Positions 1-6,069 of a stretch of 28,266 nt of DNA are shown piece after piece. Source of the stretch: a bacterium (GTDB lineage Bacteria; Patescibacteriota; Minisyncoccia; Moranbacterales; DUUL01); NCBI GenBank assembly GCA_030626045.1, contig DAOUPS010000002.1:1-28266 (forward strand), read 5' to 3'. The translations under genes and the position numbers were made by a program. Numbering within the stretch: position 1 is the stretch's first letter; every line of letters starts with the position of its first letter. The notes under the pieces were generated by a model, which had not been told where the DNA came from, did no database searches, and saw only the letters and a list, made by a program, of their open reading frames with translations.

Positions 1-116
1 CCTCCATATGGCGAACGGGAAAAAATTTGGAAACATTCACATCCAATATCATGAGCGCGCTGAGGAGCTTTTTCAGCGCCTTTCGCAATTGAAACGTGGC
101 AACCGATCTTTATCAT
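1..116 (-). CDS. nfo: Endonuclease IV (AP endonuclease), N-terminal fragment
   Basis: The minus strand from an ATG at 116 reads MIKIGCHVSIAKGAEKAPQR and continues to a Phe-Gln-Ile-Phe-Ser-Arg-Ser-Pro stretch before the window edge, about 38 codons. The Ile-Gly-x-His-Val-Ser opening and the later FQIF strand match the first beta strands of the endonuclease IV TIM barrel, a zinc-dependent base-excision-repair enzyme that cuts DNA 5' of abasic sites. The gene continues outside the window, so the metal ligands cannot be checked. It lies 93 bases downstream of the DHH gene in the same direction and may be the last gene of the infB block. No strong ribosome binding site is visible (AAAAGA just upstream). 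Confidence 0.82.
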   Translation of the reverse strand, partial: MIKIGCHVSIAKGAEKAPQRAHDIGCECFQIFSRSPYG

Positions 117-209
117 TCTTTTATTTTAACAGAAAAAAGTTTTCTGAGAAAATTTTTGAAGATTGAGACTGTTGATTTGGCAGAATATTCAAGCTCAAGG
201 TATTTTTTC

Positions 210-1187
210 CTATTCAATGATCCAATTATCTCCTATTTGGCGCAAATGTCCTTTGATCTCAAAACCGCTTGCCAGTTTATGTCCGCCGCCTCGAAATTGG
301 CGGGCAATTTTTGATACATCAACCTTTTTATATTCGTCCGATCGAAGACTTGCTTTGACTTTATTTTTTTCTCGTTCGGATAGGATCAGGGAAAATTTTG
401 AATCAGATATGGTATTAAGAATTTCTGATATGCCCGAAATATCTTCAGTCGTAGCGCCGCATCGCTTAACGTCTTCCTTTGTAATAAAAGAAACCGCCAT
501 ACCTGTCCGAATGTTAATTTTTGCGCGCTCTAAGGCGATACCCCAAAGCCTTAGCGTATTAAGCGACTTGTTGGTAAAAAGAGCGCGATTTACTTTTGTA
601 ATTGAAGCGCCTTTTCTTAAAAGGGCTCCCGAGATCTCCAGTGCCTCAGGCGATGTATTATTATGGCGAAATCCTCCTGTATCTGTATAAATGCCGCTAA
701 GCAGATATTGGGCTATCTTAGCATTGAAATCATACCGAACATATTCAAAAAAACGGTAAATTATTTCTGTTGTTGCGGAAGCTTTTGTGTCAATGATATT
801 TAATGCGTGAGGAATGAAAGTGTGGGGATGATGGTCAATATTGATGATTTTTGGCTGTTTTTTCAGCAATTCGATCTTTTTATCGAATTCCAGTTTGTAA
901 AACACATCTCCTCGATCGAGAAATATTAATGCATCGTGATCTTCAATATTATGAACTGACGAGCTCAATCTGCCTACTGGAAACAATGATGAAAGTGCTT
1001 GGCCGGGAATATCCACGCTTAATATCACAAAGTCGTTTTTTCCGAGCCGGCATGAAAGATAATCAGAAAATGCGAATGCTCCTCCCAGTGCGTCCGCATC
1101 GGGTTTTGGATGAATGATAAGAAGCGGCGATGAAATATCACGCAGAGCTTGATCCAGAGATTCAAATTTTTCAACAAGATAGTCCAT
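210..1187 (-). CDS. nrnA: DHH/DHHA1 phosphoesterase, NrnA-like nanoRNase
   Basis: This looks like a DHH-family enzyme of the NrnA group, which degrades very short RNAs and/or pAp in the cytoplasm using Mn2+. Visible motifs, numbered from the ATG at 1187 (325 residues): HPKPDADALGG near 26-35 (motif I), LDRGD near 90 (motif II), NIDHHPH near 116-122 (the DHH motif), YTDTGGFRHNN near 167-177 (motif IV), and the DHHA1 signature FRGGGHKLASGF near 298-309. All metal-binding motifs are intact. A TTG at 1205 in the same frame would add six residues; neither start has a good ribosome binding site. It follows rbfA by about 57 bases, a common arrangement (infB-rbfA-DHH) in bacteria. Substrate preference cannot be told from the sequence. 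Confidence 0.88.
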   Translation of the reverse strand: MDYLVEKFESLDQALRDISSPLLIIHPKPDADALGGAFAFSDYLSCRLGKNDFVILSVDIPGQALSSLFPVGRLSSSVHNIEDHDALIFLDRGDVFYKLEFDKKIELLKKQPKIINIDHHPHTFIPHALNIIDTKASATTEIIYRFFEYVRYDFNAKIAQYLLSGIYTDTGGFRHNNTSPEALEISGALLRKGASITKVNRALFTNKSLNTLRLWGIALERAKINIRTGMAVSFITKEDVKRCGATTEDISGISEILNTISDSKFSLILSEREKNKVKASLRSDEYKKVDVSKIARQFRGGGHKLASGFEIKGHLRQIGDNWIIE

Positions 1188-1244
1188 ATTTTCAGAACTT
1201 TTCAATTGCTAATTAGAAGAATAATCCCATTAATATCATCATGG

Positions 1245-1595
1245 TCAGTCTTCATCGTGTTCCTCGTGAATTTGCTGGAAGACTTTTTCAATGTCGGTCA
1301 TATTTTGTTGCGTGGTGTCAAGAACGAACCTCAATCGCGGAGTGATCTTAGAACAAAGCTTTTTATTAAGCAGCCCTTGAATGCGATAAAGCTCTTTTGA
1401 AATTGTTTTGATTGCGTACTCTTGTTCCTCAATAGGGAAAACACTCACGAACACTTGAGCATATCCCAGATCTTTTGTTGTGTCAACTCTTATAACAGAG
1501 ACAAAAACACCTTTCTTAAAAGAAAGATGCTTAAGTAAAATATCGGCAACTGCATCTCTGACGAGATCATCTATTTTTTCAATGCGGCGGGACAT
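1245..1595 (-). CDS. rbfA: Ribosome-binding factor A
   Basis: RbfA is a small KH-like protein that binds the 30S subunit and assists late 16S rRNA maturation. The 116-residue product begins MSRRIEKIDDLVRDAVADIL, the usual first helix. It has the central strand with DLGYAQVFVSVF (family pattern: D-L-x-Y-A-x-V-x-V) near 42-53, then the helix-turn segment ending in ITPRLRFVLD near 85-94. The acidic C-terminal tail (EEHDED) is typical. The ATG lies 2 bases after the infB stop codon with no Shine-Dalgarno of its own, so it is probably translated by coupling to infB. Confidence 0.93.
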   Translation of the reverse strand: MSRRIEKIDDLVRDAVADILLKHLSFKKGVFVSVIRVDTTKDLGYAQVFVSVFPIEEQEYAIKTISKELYRIQGLLNKKLCSKITPRLRFVLDTTQQNMTDIEKVFQQIHEEHDED

Positions 1596-1597
1596 TT

Positions 1598-3385
1598 CTA
1601 TAGTTTTCGTTTAATTTTTTCCTCTTTGTAGCAAATAAGCGTATCTCCAACTTCAATTCTCTCCTTTCCTTCAAAAGTAATGCCGCACTCCATGTTTTCT
1701 TTTACTCTAACAGCATCTTGCTTATTTTGTTGTAACTGTGTGAGCATGCCGTTTCCGATTATATTTTTATCTCTCACGATCTCTAGATGTTGTCCCTTAA
1801 CTATTTTACCTTGACTCACACTTCCTCCGACAACCATGCCTTTTTTTAAGTTTTTAAATTGGGCCAGAACTTTCAAACGGCCAAGATCAGTTCGTTTAAT
1901 TTCAGGATCAAGTAACTCTGACATTTGTTCTTTAATATCCTCTATGAGCTCGTAGATCACTGAATAAGTTTTAACCGAAACATTAATATTTTCCGCGAGA
2001 CGATTAGCGGCAGATGTTGGATTTACATTGAAGCCATAAACTGTTGCCTGGCTTGTCTGCGCTGTTTGAATATCGGTTTCCGTAATTGGTCCGACTCCTT
2101 CATAAAGAATATCAAGGCTCACTTCATTGGATTTAAGGGTCTCCAGAATCTGTTTTATTGCTTCAAGCGTGCCTCGAACGTCTGTCTTAATGATTACCGA
2201 ATATCTTTTTATGAGAGCTTTATTAATGTTCTTAATCAACTCTTTCGAGCTTATCGCTCCCACTCGCTGAGGACCTGATTTTATAGAGCCACGCATAAGT
2301 TTACGGTTTTTTCTACCAATTTTCTGGTCCATTACCTGTAAAATGTCATTACTATTGAGAATTTCTGAAAGTCCGGTAATTGTAACAGGCATGGAAGGGC
2401 TGGCACTTTTAATAGAGTGCCCGGCATAATCTTTGATGTCTCGAATACGTCCGTACTTGTCTCCAACTATGACATCTTGCCCGACTTTAAGTGTTCCCGT
2501 TTTGATCAAAATTGTTGCAACAAATCCTTTCTCCGGATCTTTATGTGCTTCAAGAACAATTCCGAATGCTCCGCGTTCTTTATTTGCCTTAAAATCTTGA
2601 ATATCGGCTATCAGCAGGATCGTATCGAGAAGCTTGTCAAGACCCATATCATTTTTTGCTGAAATTTCATTATATGGAATTTCACCTCCGTATCCTTCCA
2701 ATAAAATTCCGATCTCAGCTAGCTCTTGGTGAACTTTATTCACATTTGCTTCCGGTTTGTCTATTTTATTAATTGCCACAATGCACGGTATTTTATTTTC
2801 AAGAATAAAATCCGCAACTTCTTTGGTTTGCGGTTTCACACCATCATCAGCTGCTACAACAAGAATAGCGATATCCGCAAGACCGGCTCCCCGTTGGCGC
2901 ATAGACTGAAAGGCTTCATGTCCCGGAGTATCAATGAATGTGATAAGTTTGCCCTTTTTGCGAATTTGATAGGCGGTAATGTGTTGTGTGATGCCGCCTG
3001 ATTCTTTTTCCGCAATGTGTGTTTTCCGAAGCGTATCAAGAAGTGTTGTCTTGCCGTGGTCTACATGTCCAAGAATTGTCACGATTGGCGGACGAGGCGA
3101 AAGCAAGTCTTTATTTTCCTGCTCATGCTTGAGTATTTCTTGCAGTTTTTCCAATGTTATTACATCACCACTCTTAAAAGTTTGATCGGGTTTGGTTTCG
3201 AAGCCGAGATCTTCCGCAATAATAACAGCGGTTTCGTAATCTATCGATTCGTTGATTGACGCCATGATCCCATTCTCCATGAGTTTTTTAATTATTTCAG
3301 GAGTGTCCATGCCAAGCCTTTGAGCGAATTCCCGCACAGTGATCTGAAAAGGAATTTTAACTTTTTTAACTTTTTTGTTAAGCAT
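1598..3385 (-). CDS. infB: Translation initiation factor IF-2
   Basis: IF-2 is the GTPase that places initiator tRNA on the 30S subunit and promotes subunit joining. Numbered from the ATG at 3385 (595 residues): a short N-terminal IF2_N domain (IPFQITVREFAQRL, near 11-24), P-loop GHVDHGKTT near 106-114, G3 motif DTPGHEAF near 152-159, G4 motif NKID near 206-209, then the beta-barrel and C-terminal fMet-tRNA-binding domains. The protein lacks the long N-terminal extension of E. coli IF-2, as in many reduced genomes. An in-frame ATG at 3412 would add nine hydrophobic residues (MNLLLLIYS), unlike IF-2 N-termini, so I prefer 3385. The 3385 start overlaps the stop of a 15-codon upstream frame (see 3378-3425). 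It is the first gene of the infB-rbfA-DHH block. Confidence 0.95.
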   Translation of the reverse strand: MLNKKVKKVKIPFQITVREFAQRLGMDTPEIIKKLMENGIMASINESIDYETAVIIAEDLGFETKPDQTFKSGDVITLEKLQEILKHEQENKDLLSPRPPIVTILGHVDHGKTTLLDTLRKTHIAEKESGGITQHITAYQIRKKGKLITFIDTPGHEAFQSMRQRGAGLADIAILVVAADDGVKPQTKEVADFILENKIPCIVAINKIDKPEANVNKVHQELAEIGILLEGYGGEIPYNEISAKNDMGLDKLLDTILLIADIQDFKANKERGAFGIVLEAHKDPEKGFVATILIKTGTLKVGQDVIVGDKYGRIRDIKDYAGHSIKSASPSMPVTITGLSEILNSNDILQVMDQKIGRKNRKLMRGSIKSGPQRVGAISSKELIKNINKALIKRYSVIIKTDVRGTLEAIKQILETLKSNEVSLDILYEGVGPITETDIQTAQTSQATVYGFNVNPTSAANRLAENINVSVKTYSVIYELIEDIKEQMSELLDPEIKRTDLGRLKVLAQFKNLKKGMVVGGSVSQGKIVKGQHLEIVRDKNIIGNGMLTQLQQNKQDAVRVKENMECGITFEGKERIEVGDTLICYKEEKIKRKL

Positions 3386-3425
3386 TGAATATATCAATAA
3401 GAGTAAGTTCATTAAACACGCGCAT
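3378..3425 (-). CDS. Possible 15-codon leader peptide overlapping the infB start
   Basis: An ATG at 3425, preceded by AAAGGA with a 5-base gap, opens the frame MRVFNELTLIDIFNA and stops at a TAA whose bases overlap the infB ATG at 3385 (the overlap reads ATGCTTAA). The infB ATG has no ribosome binding site, so termination-reinitiation is a plausible way to start IF-2. The peptide has no recognisable family and no run of one regulatory amino acid. The nearer promoter would place the transcript start at or just before this ATG, making it leaderless; the farther one would include AAAGGA. It could be a chance frame. Confidence 0.38.
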   Translation of the reverse strand: MRVFNELTLIDIFNA

Positions 3426-3433
3426 AATAATCC

Positions 3434-3495
3434 TTTATATCAAGAAATAAAAGGTTAGTCAATATATTATAGTAGTGGGAGCAGTATAACAACAA
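3434..3495 (-). promoter_or_regulatory. infB: Tandem promoters for infB
   Basis: On the minus strand, P1 has TTGACT at 3462-3457, a 17-base spacer and TATAAA at 3439-3434, which predicts a start near 3425-3428. P2 has a perfect TATAAT at 3471-3466 with a weaker TTGTTG 18 bases upstream (3495-3490). P1 overlaps the AAAGGA used by the leader frame, so only P2 transcripts would carry it. These are sequence matches only. Confidence 0.6.
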
Positions 3496-3498
3496 TAA

Positions 3499-4017
3499 TC
3501 AGACCCTTTTTTTATTTTTTGTTCCGTCTTTGTCGGATGACGCGATGGAAATCGCGTGCTTTTCTTCCTCTGTAAGCTGATGTTGTTCTGAGACGCCTTG
3601 TTTGAGCTGTTTTGCATAAACCCTGACACCTTCTCTGGAATAAAGAGAGGAAATAACAACCCCGTTATCATCTCCGTCCAAAAGCGCTACAGAAAAACTT
3701 TGATCTCCGCCAATATCTCGAAACGGATTAAAGCGGATCATTCCAATTTTGTGCAGTCCAGAATGCGACAATAAGTGTATTCTATTGGTTATTTCATAAA
3801 GATCTTTAATGTCATTGTCGATCGTAGAAAGGTTTTCTTTCATACCGACGATGATGTTTTCCAAATTTTCATCTTCTGCTCCTTGGAACATGACCTTCTG
3901 GTTTCTCTTAATGCGCGAAATGGCAAATTGCTGAGTAATTGTCCAAACAAGTAGGATAACAACCGAAATTGCAGCAATAGCAAGTATCATTTGATTGCCT
4001 TCAATTGACATAGGCAT
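3499..4017 (-). CDS. DUF4446 family membrane-anchored protein
   Basis: This 172-residue protein has one N-terminal membrane segment (about 9-30, ILAIAAISVVILLVWTI), a short coiled-coil-like stretch (about 45-80), then a conserved domain. The domain carries KIGMIRFNPFRDIGGDQSFS near 90-109, followed by ALLDGDDNGVVISSLYSREG and VRVYAK. This is the hallmark of DUF4446, a family of unknown function found in Firmicutes and candidate-phyla bacteria. The C-terminus is charged and probably disordered. An ATG two codons in (4011) is an alternative start. The gene is transcribed alone or ahead of infB, and its own promoter lies at 4045-4073. Confidence 0.85.
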   Translation of the reverse strand: MPMSIEGNQMILAIAAISVVILLVWTITQQFAISRIKRNQKVMFQGAEDENLENIIVGMKENLSTIDNDIKDLYEITNRIHLLSHSGLHKIGMIRFNPFRDIGGDQSFSVALLDGDDNGVVISSLYSREGVRVYAKQLKQGVSEQHQLTEEEKHAISIASSDKDGTKNKKRV

Positions 4018-4044
4018 CGATTTTAATGCTAAAAACCTGTAATT

Positions 4045-4073
4045 ACTCTAGCATGTTTAAATAATGGTGTAAA
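4045..4073 (-). promoter_or_regulatory. Promoter for the DUF4446 gene
   Basis: On the minus strand, TTTACA (4073-4068), a 17-base spacer and TAGAGT (4050-4045) form a good sigma70-type match. The predicted start is near 4038, giving a short leader of about 20 bases before the ATG at 4017. Confidence 0.6.
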
Positions 4074-4150
4074 ATGCACTTATTGGATGCTTTGAATACT
4101 AATATTGCATAAATTCGTTCTTGATTTATTGTTTTTCGTAATGTATGGTA

Positions 4151-4253
4151 TAAGAACCTATCCGAAAACCCCATATCCTGCTGCAATTTCCAAATCTTGG
4201 CTGTCCCGCCGGGGCGGGTTCGCAACAGAAGAGGATTTTCGAATAGGCTCTTA
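4151..4253. mobile_element. MITE-like element with terminal inverted repeats
   Basis: The ends are imperfect inverted repeats of 20 bases. The left end is TAAGAACCTATCCGAAAACC; the reverse complement of the right end is TAAGAGCCTATTCGAAAATC (17 of 20 identical). They enclose about 63 bases containing a GC-rich palindrome (CCCGCC/GGCGGG near 4205-4218), and there is no coding capacity. The size and ends resemble a non-autonomous transposon remnant. It sits directly upstream of tRNA-Val and could equally be a transcribed hairpin. No transposase is present in the window. Confidence 0.42.
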
Positions 4254-4260
4254 GACAGTT

Positions 4261-4334
4261 GGGCAATTAGCTCAGTTGGTTAGAGCGCATGCTCGACACG
4301 CATGAGGTCGGAGGTTCAAATCCTCCATTGCCCA
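4261..4334 (+). tRNA. tRNA-Val (GAC)
   Basis: The cloverleaf is complete: acceptor GGGCAAT/ATTGCCC, D stem GCTC/GAGC with GG in the loop, anticodon stem CATGC/GCATG, loop TCGACAC, T stem GGAGG/CCTCC with loop TTCAAAT, discriminator A. The anticodon is GAC, so it decodes GUC/GUU valine codons. Position 33 is C instead of the near-universal U. CCA is not encoded. Confidence 0.92.
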
Positions 4335-4405
4335 CAAAAACATTTTGTAGACACGGAAGCGTGGATCGTCCGCGACTTTTGTAGTTTAATCTAATATGAT
4401 GTTTT

Positions 4406-4429
4406 AAATACTAAAAGATAGTATTTTTT
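4406..4429 (+). terminator. Weak AT-rich hairpin with T run after tRNA-Val
   Basis: AAATACT (4406-4412) pairs with AGTATTT (4420-4426) and runs into a short T tract. The stem is all AT apart from one pair, so it is only a possible terminator between tRNA-Val and the HD-domain gene. Confidence 0.3.
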
Positions 4430-4487
4430 GATTAAAGTGGCGTAATTTTGTATCTTAACAACTTGAAATAAAATTGGAGATGACATT

Positions 4488-5123
4488 ATGAGTATCCGAG
4501 GTAAACAATTATGGCTTTCATTATGGCAACGCATTATAGCGCAAGGTGATCCAGACAAAGTCTATAATGATCTTGTGGTACGGTATTCCGAGCCGCATCG
4601 CGTATATCACACGCTTGAACACATTAAATATTGTCTTAATGAACTTGAACAAGCTCGACATCTTGCTGTCAATCTCAACGCAGTAGAGTGGGCTCTTTGG
4701 TATCATGATGCAATCTATGACACTAGAGCGAAGGACAATGAAGACAGAAGCGCTAAGTTTGCTATGAAAGTGGCAAAAGATGCCTTACTGCCCGACAATT
4801 TTGGACAGTCAGCAGCAAATCTAATTATGGCAACGAAACATTCTGGAACTCCGACTGATTCCGATGCTAAGCTCCTGGTTGACATTGACCTTTCCATTCT
4901 TGGTCAACCCGAGGAAAAATTTGATGAATATGAGCGGCAGATTCGCGAGGAGTATAAATGGGCTTCCGAGAATACGTTTATTGCAGAACGGTCAGCGGTT
5001 CTAAGATTATTTCTTGGCCGTCAGGTTATTTATTCAACCCGATTTTTTCGTGACAAGTACGAAACTCGGTCTCGGCAAAACATTGTTCGTTCTCTTAAAA
5101 AGCTTTCTAACTTTACAATATAA
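4488..5123 (+). CDS. Predicted HD-superfamily metal-dependent phosphohydrolase
   Basis: The 211-residue protein matches the small HD-domain hydrolase group often annotated as a predicted metal-dependent HD superfamily hydrolase. Motifs: RVYHTLEHI near 38-46 (first metal-binding His), LWYHDAIYD near 70-78 (the HD pair at 73-74), ATKH near 115-118, and LLVDIDLSILG near 129-139, where the family has its last conserved Asp. All predicted metal ligands are present. The natural substrate is unknown; related HD proteins act on nucleotides or phosphomonoesters. A clear ribosome binding site (GGAG, 8 bases before the ATG) supports this start. coaD follows after 13 bases, so the two are probably cotranscribed. 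Confidence 0.82.
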   Translation: MSIRGKQLWLSLWQRIIAQGDPDKVYNDLVVRYSEPHRVYHTLEHIKYCLNELEQARHLAVNLNAVEWALWYHDAIYDTRAKDNEDRSAKFAMKVAKDALLPDNFGQSAANLIMATKHSGTPTDSDAKLLVDIDLSILGQPEEKFDEYERQIREEYKWASENTFIAERSAVLRLFLGRQVIYSTRFFRDKYETRSRQNIVRSLKKLSNFTI

Positions 5124-5136
5124 GAGGTGATTAGAA

Positions 5137-5616
5137 ATGCAAAGAATTGCTCTTTATCCCGGAACATTTGATCCCATTACGCTTGGGCATCTTGATGTCA
5201 TTAGGACAGCTGCTGCAATTTTTGACGAGGTAATTGTAGCTCTCTTGATTAACCCCAAAAAGAAACCGATGTTTTCCGAAGAAAAACGACTGGCAATGAT
5301 CAGGCAGGCAGTAGATGACAATAATATTGCCAACGTTCGAATAACTTCTTTCCATGGTCTGACCGTTGAGCTGGCTTGTCAAGAAAAAGCTATTGCCATT
5401 ATTCGGGGGCTTCGCTTGACAACAGAATATGAAGTAGAATTGAATATCAGTTTTAACAACAGAGTGCTGAGTGGCAGTCTTTACACAGTCTTTATTGCCC
5501 CTCTTCAAGAACATATTCATATTAGTTCCTCCGTGGTAAGAGAGCTGGTTTCTTTCGGAAGAACAAATTTGGCTGAATATGTGCCGAAAGCAGTGCTTAA
5601 GCAAATTGAACAATGA
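5137..5616 (+). CDS. coaD: Phosphopantetheine adenylyltransferase
   Basis: CoaD transfers AMP from ATP to 4'-phosphopantetheine, the penultimate step of coenzyme A synthesis. The 159-residue length is standard. The nucleotidyltransferase motif PGTFDPITLGHLD lies near 8-20 (T10 and H18), RGLR near 90-93 followed by TTEYEVELNISFNNR, and the ISSSVVRE phosphate-binding motif near 129-136. The start has a good ribosome binding site (GAGGTG about 9 bases upstream). It sits behind the HD gene and ahead of a strong terminator. No other CoA-pathway gene is in the window. Confidence 0.95.
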   Translation: MQRIALYPGTFDPITLGHLDVIRTAAAIFDEVIVALLINPKKKPMFSEEKRLAMIRQAVDDNNIANVRITSFHGLTVELACQEKAIAIIRGLRLTTEYEVELNISFNNRVLSGSLYTVFIAPLQEHIHISSSVVRELVSFGRTNLAEYVPKAVLKQIEQ

Positions 5617-5621
5617 GCTAG

Positions 5622-5658
5622 GGGCCAAGAAAGTTAAACTTCTTGGCCCTTTTCTTTT
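5622..5658 (+). terminator. Rho-independent terminator after coaD
   Basis: GGGCCAAGAA (5622-5631) pairs perfectly with TTCTTGGCCC (5640-5649) across an 8-base loop, followed by a T-rich tract (TTTTCTTTT). It begins a few bases after the coaD stop codon. Confidence 0.9.
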
Positions 5659-5754
5659 AAAGAACAATTACGTGGCGCCAATGTTCGATTAGAGGCAAAA
5701 CACTAAAATTGAATTGTGATCTGTTTTTTTTTATCAAAAAACAAAATGACGATG

Positions 5755-5783
5755 TTGATTATAGTTACTTTTCTTGTTAAGAT
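5755..5783 (+). promoter_or_regulatory. Promoter for the tRNA-Glu-like gene
   Basis: TTGATT (5755-5760), a 17-base spacer and TAAGAT (5778-5783) lie 14 bases before the tRNA-like gene. It is a moderate sigma70 match with correct spacing. Confidence 0.5.
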
Positions 5784-5797
5784 TAAAGTGCGAATAT

Positions 5798-5867
5798 AGC
5801 CTGGTCGTCTAGCGCAGAACGATTCGTTCTCGACGGAGAAATGGCAGATCATACCTGTCCCGGGCTA
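5798..5867 (+). tRNA. Degenerate tRNA-Glu (CTC)-like gene, possibly a pseudogene
   Basis: The acceptor AGCCTGG/CCGGGCT (one G-U) plus discriminator A, the T-arm GGCAG/CTGTC (one G-U) and the anticodon loop TTCTCGA (anticodon CTC) form a 70-nt cloverleaf. The TCGTCTAG start is typical of bacterial tRNA-Glu. However, the D loop is only AGCGCA and lacks the G18-G19 pair, the D stem GTCT/GAAC has a C-A mismatch, and the T loop is ATCATAC instead of TTCRANY. The D-loop to T-loop contact should be lost. It has a plausible promoter and no encoded CCA. It may be a decayed tRNA, an odd functional one, or a tRNA-like RNA with another role. Confidence 0.55.
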
Positions 5868-5887
5868 CTAATCTTGAAAGATGAATA

Positions 5888-6025
5888 ATGATAAGTTTAG
5901 AAAAAGCAATTGAACAAATAAAAAAAGCGAACCCATTTACGGGCTCTTTTCTTTTTAAAGAATTAAAGAATTTGCTGCCAAGAAAGGGAAAAATAGGCCA
6001 GGTGCCTTCTTTCTTTTTCTCCTAA
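5888..6025 (+). CDS. Possible 45-residue small protein
   Basis: An ATG 20 bases after the tRNA-like gene opens a 45-codon frame beginning MISLEKAIEQIKKANPFTGS, followed by a basic segment (PRKGKIGQ) and a hydrophobic end (SFFFS). A weak GAAAG lies about 8 bases upstream. The first part could form an amphipathic helix. No family is recognised. It overlaps a terminator-like hairpin (5929-5956) and a longer inverted repeat (5984-6053), so it may be a chance frame in non-coding DNA. Confidence 0.25.
   Translation: MISLEKAIEQIKKANPFTGSFLFKELKNLLPRKGKIGQVPSFFFS
5929..5956 (+). terminator. Hairpin and T tract after the tRNA-like gene
   Basis: GAACCC (5929-5934) pairs with GGGCTC (5941-5946) with one A-C mismatch, followed by TTTTCTTTTT. 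It is a plausible intrinsic terminator for the tRNA-Glu-like transcript. Confidence 0.5.
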
Positions 6026-6053
6026 AAAAGATACCTGCCCACTTTTCCTTTCA
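5984..6053. repeat. Imperfect inverted repeat downstream of the Xer gene
   Basis: A left arm near 5984-6003 (AAAGGGAAAAATAGGCCAGG) is nearly complementary to a right arm near 6034-6053 (ACCTGCCCACTTTTCCTTT) across a pyrimidine-rich loop. On the minus strand it lies just after the recombinase stop and might end that transcript, but there is no clean T run after the stem. The loop carries TTTTTT on that strand. Confidence 0.35.
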
Positions 6054-6069
6054 TGGCCCATTTTTCTTT

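Noticed and set aside
163..690. 175-codon plus-strand frame opposite the DHH gene
   Set aside because: It is antisense to conserved DHH and DHHA1 motifs and has no recognisable domain.
4043..4225. 60-codon minus-strand frame upstream of the DUF4446 gene
   Set aside because: It runs through the inverted-repeat element and the DUF4446 promoter, and has no ribosome binding site.
5131..5667. 178-codon minus-strand frame opposite coaD
   Set aside because: It is antisense to the complete coaD gene, spans its terminator, and its translation has low-complexity Phe/Ser/Cys composition.
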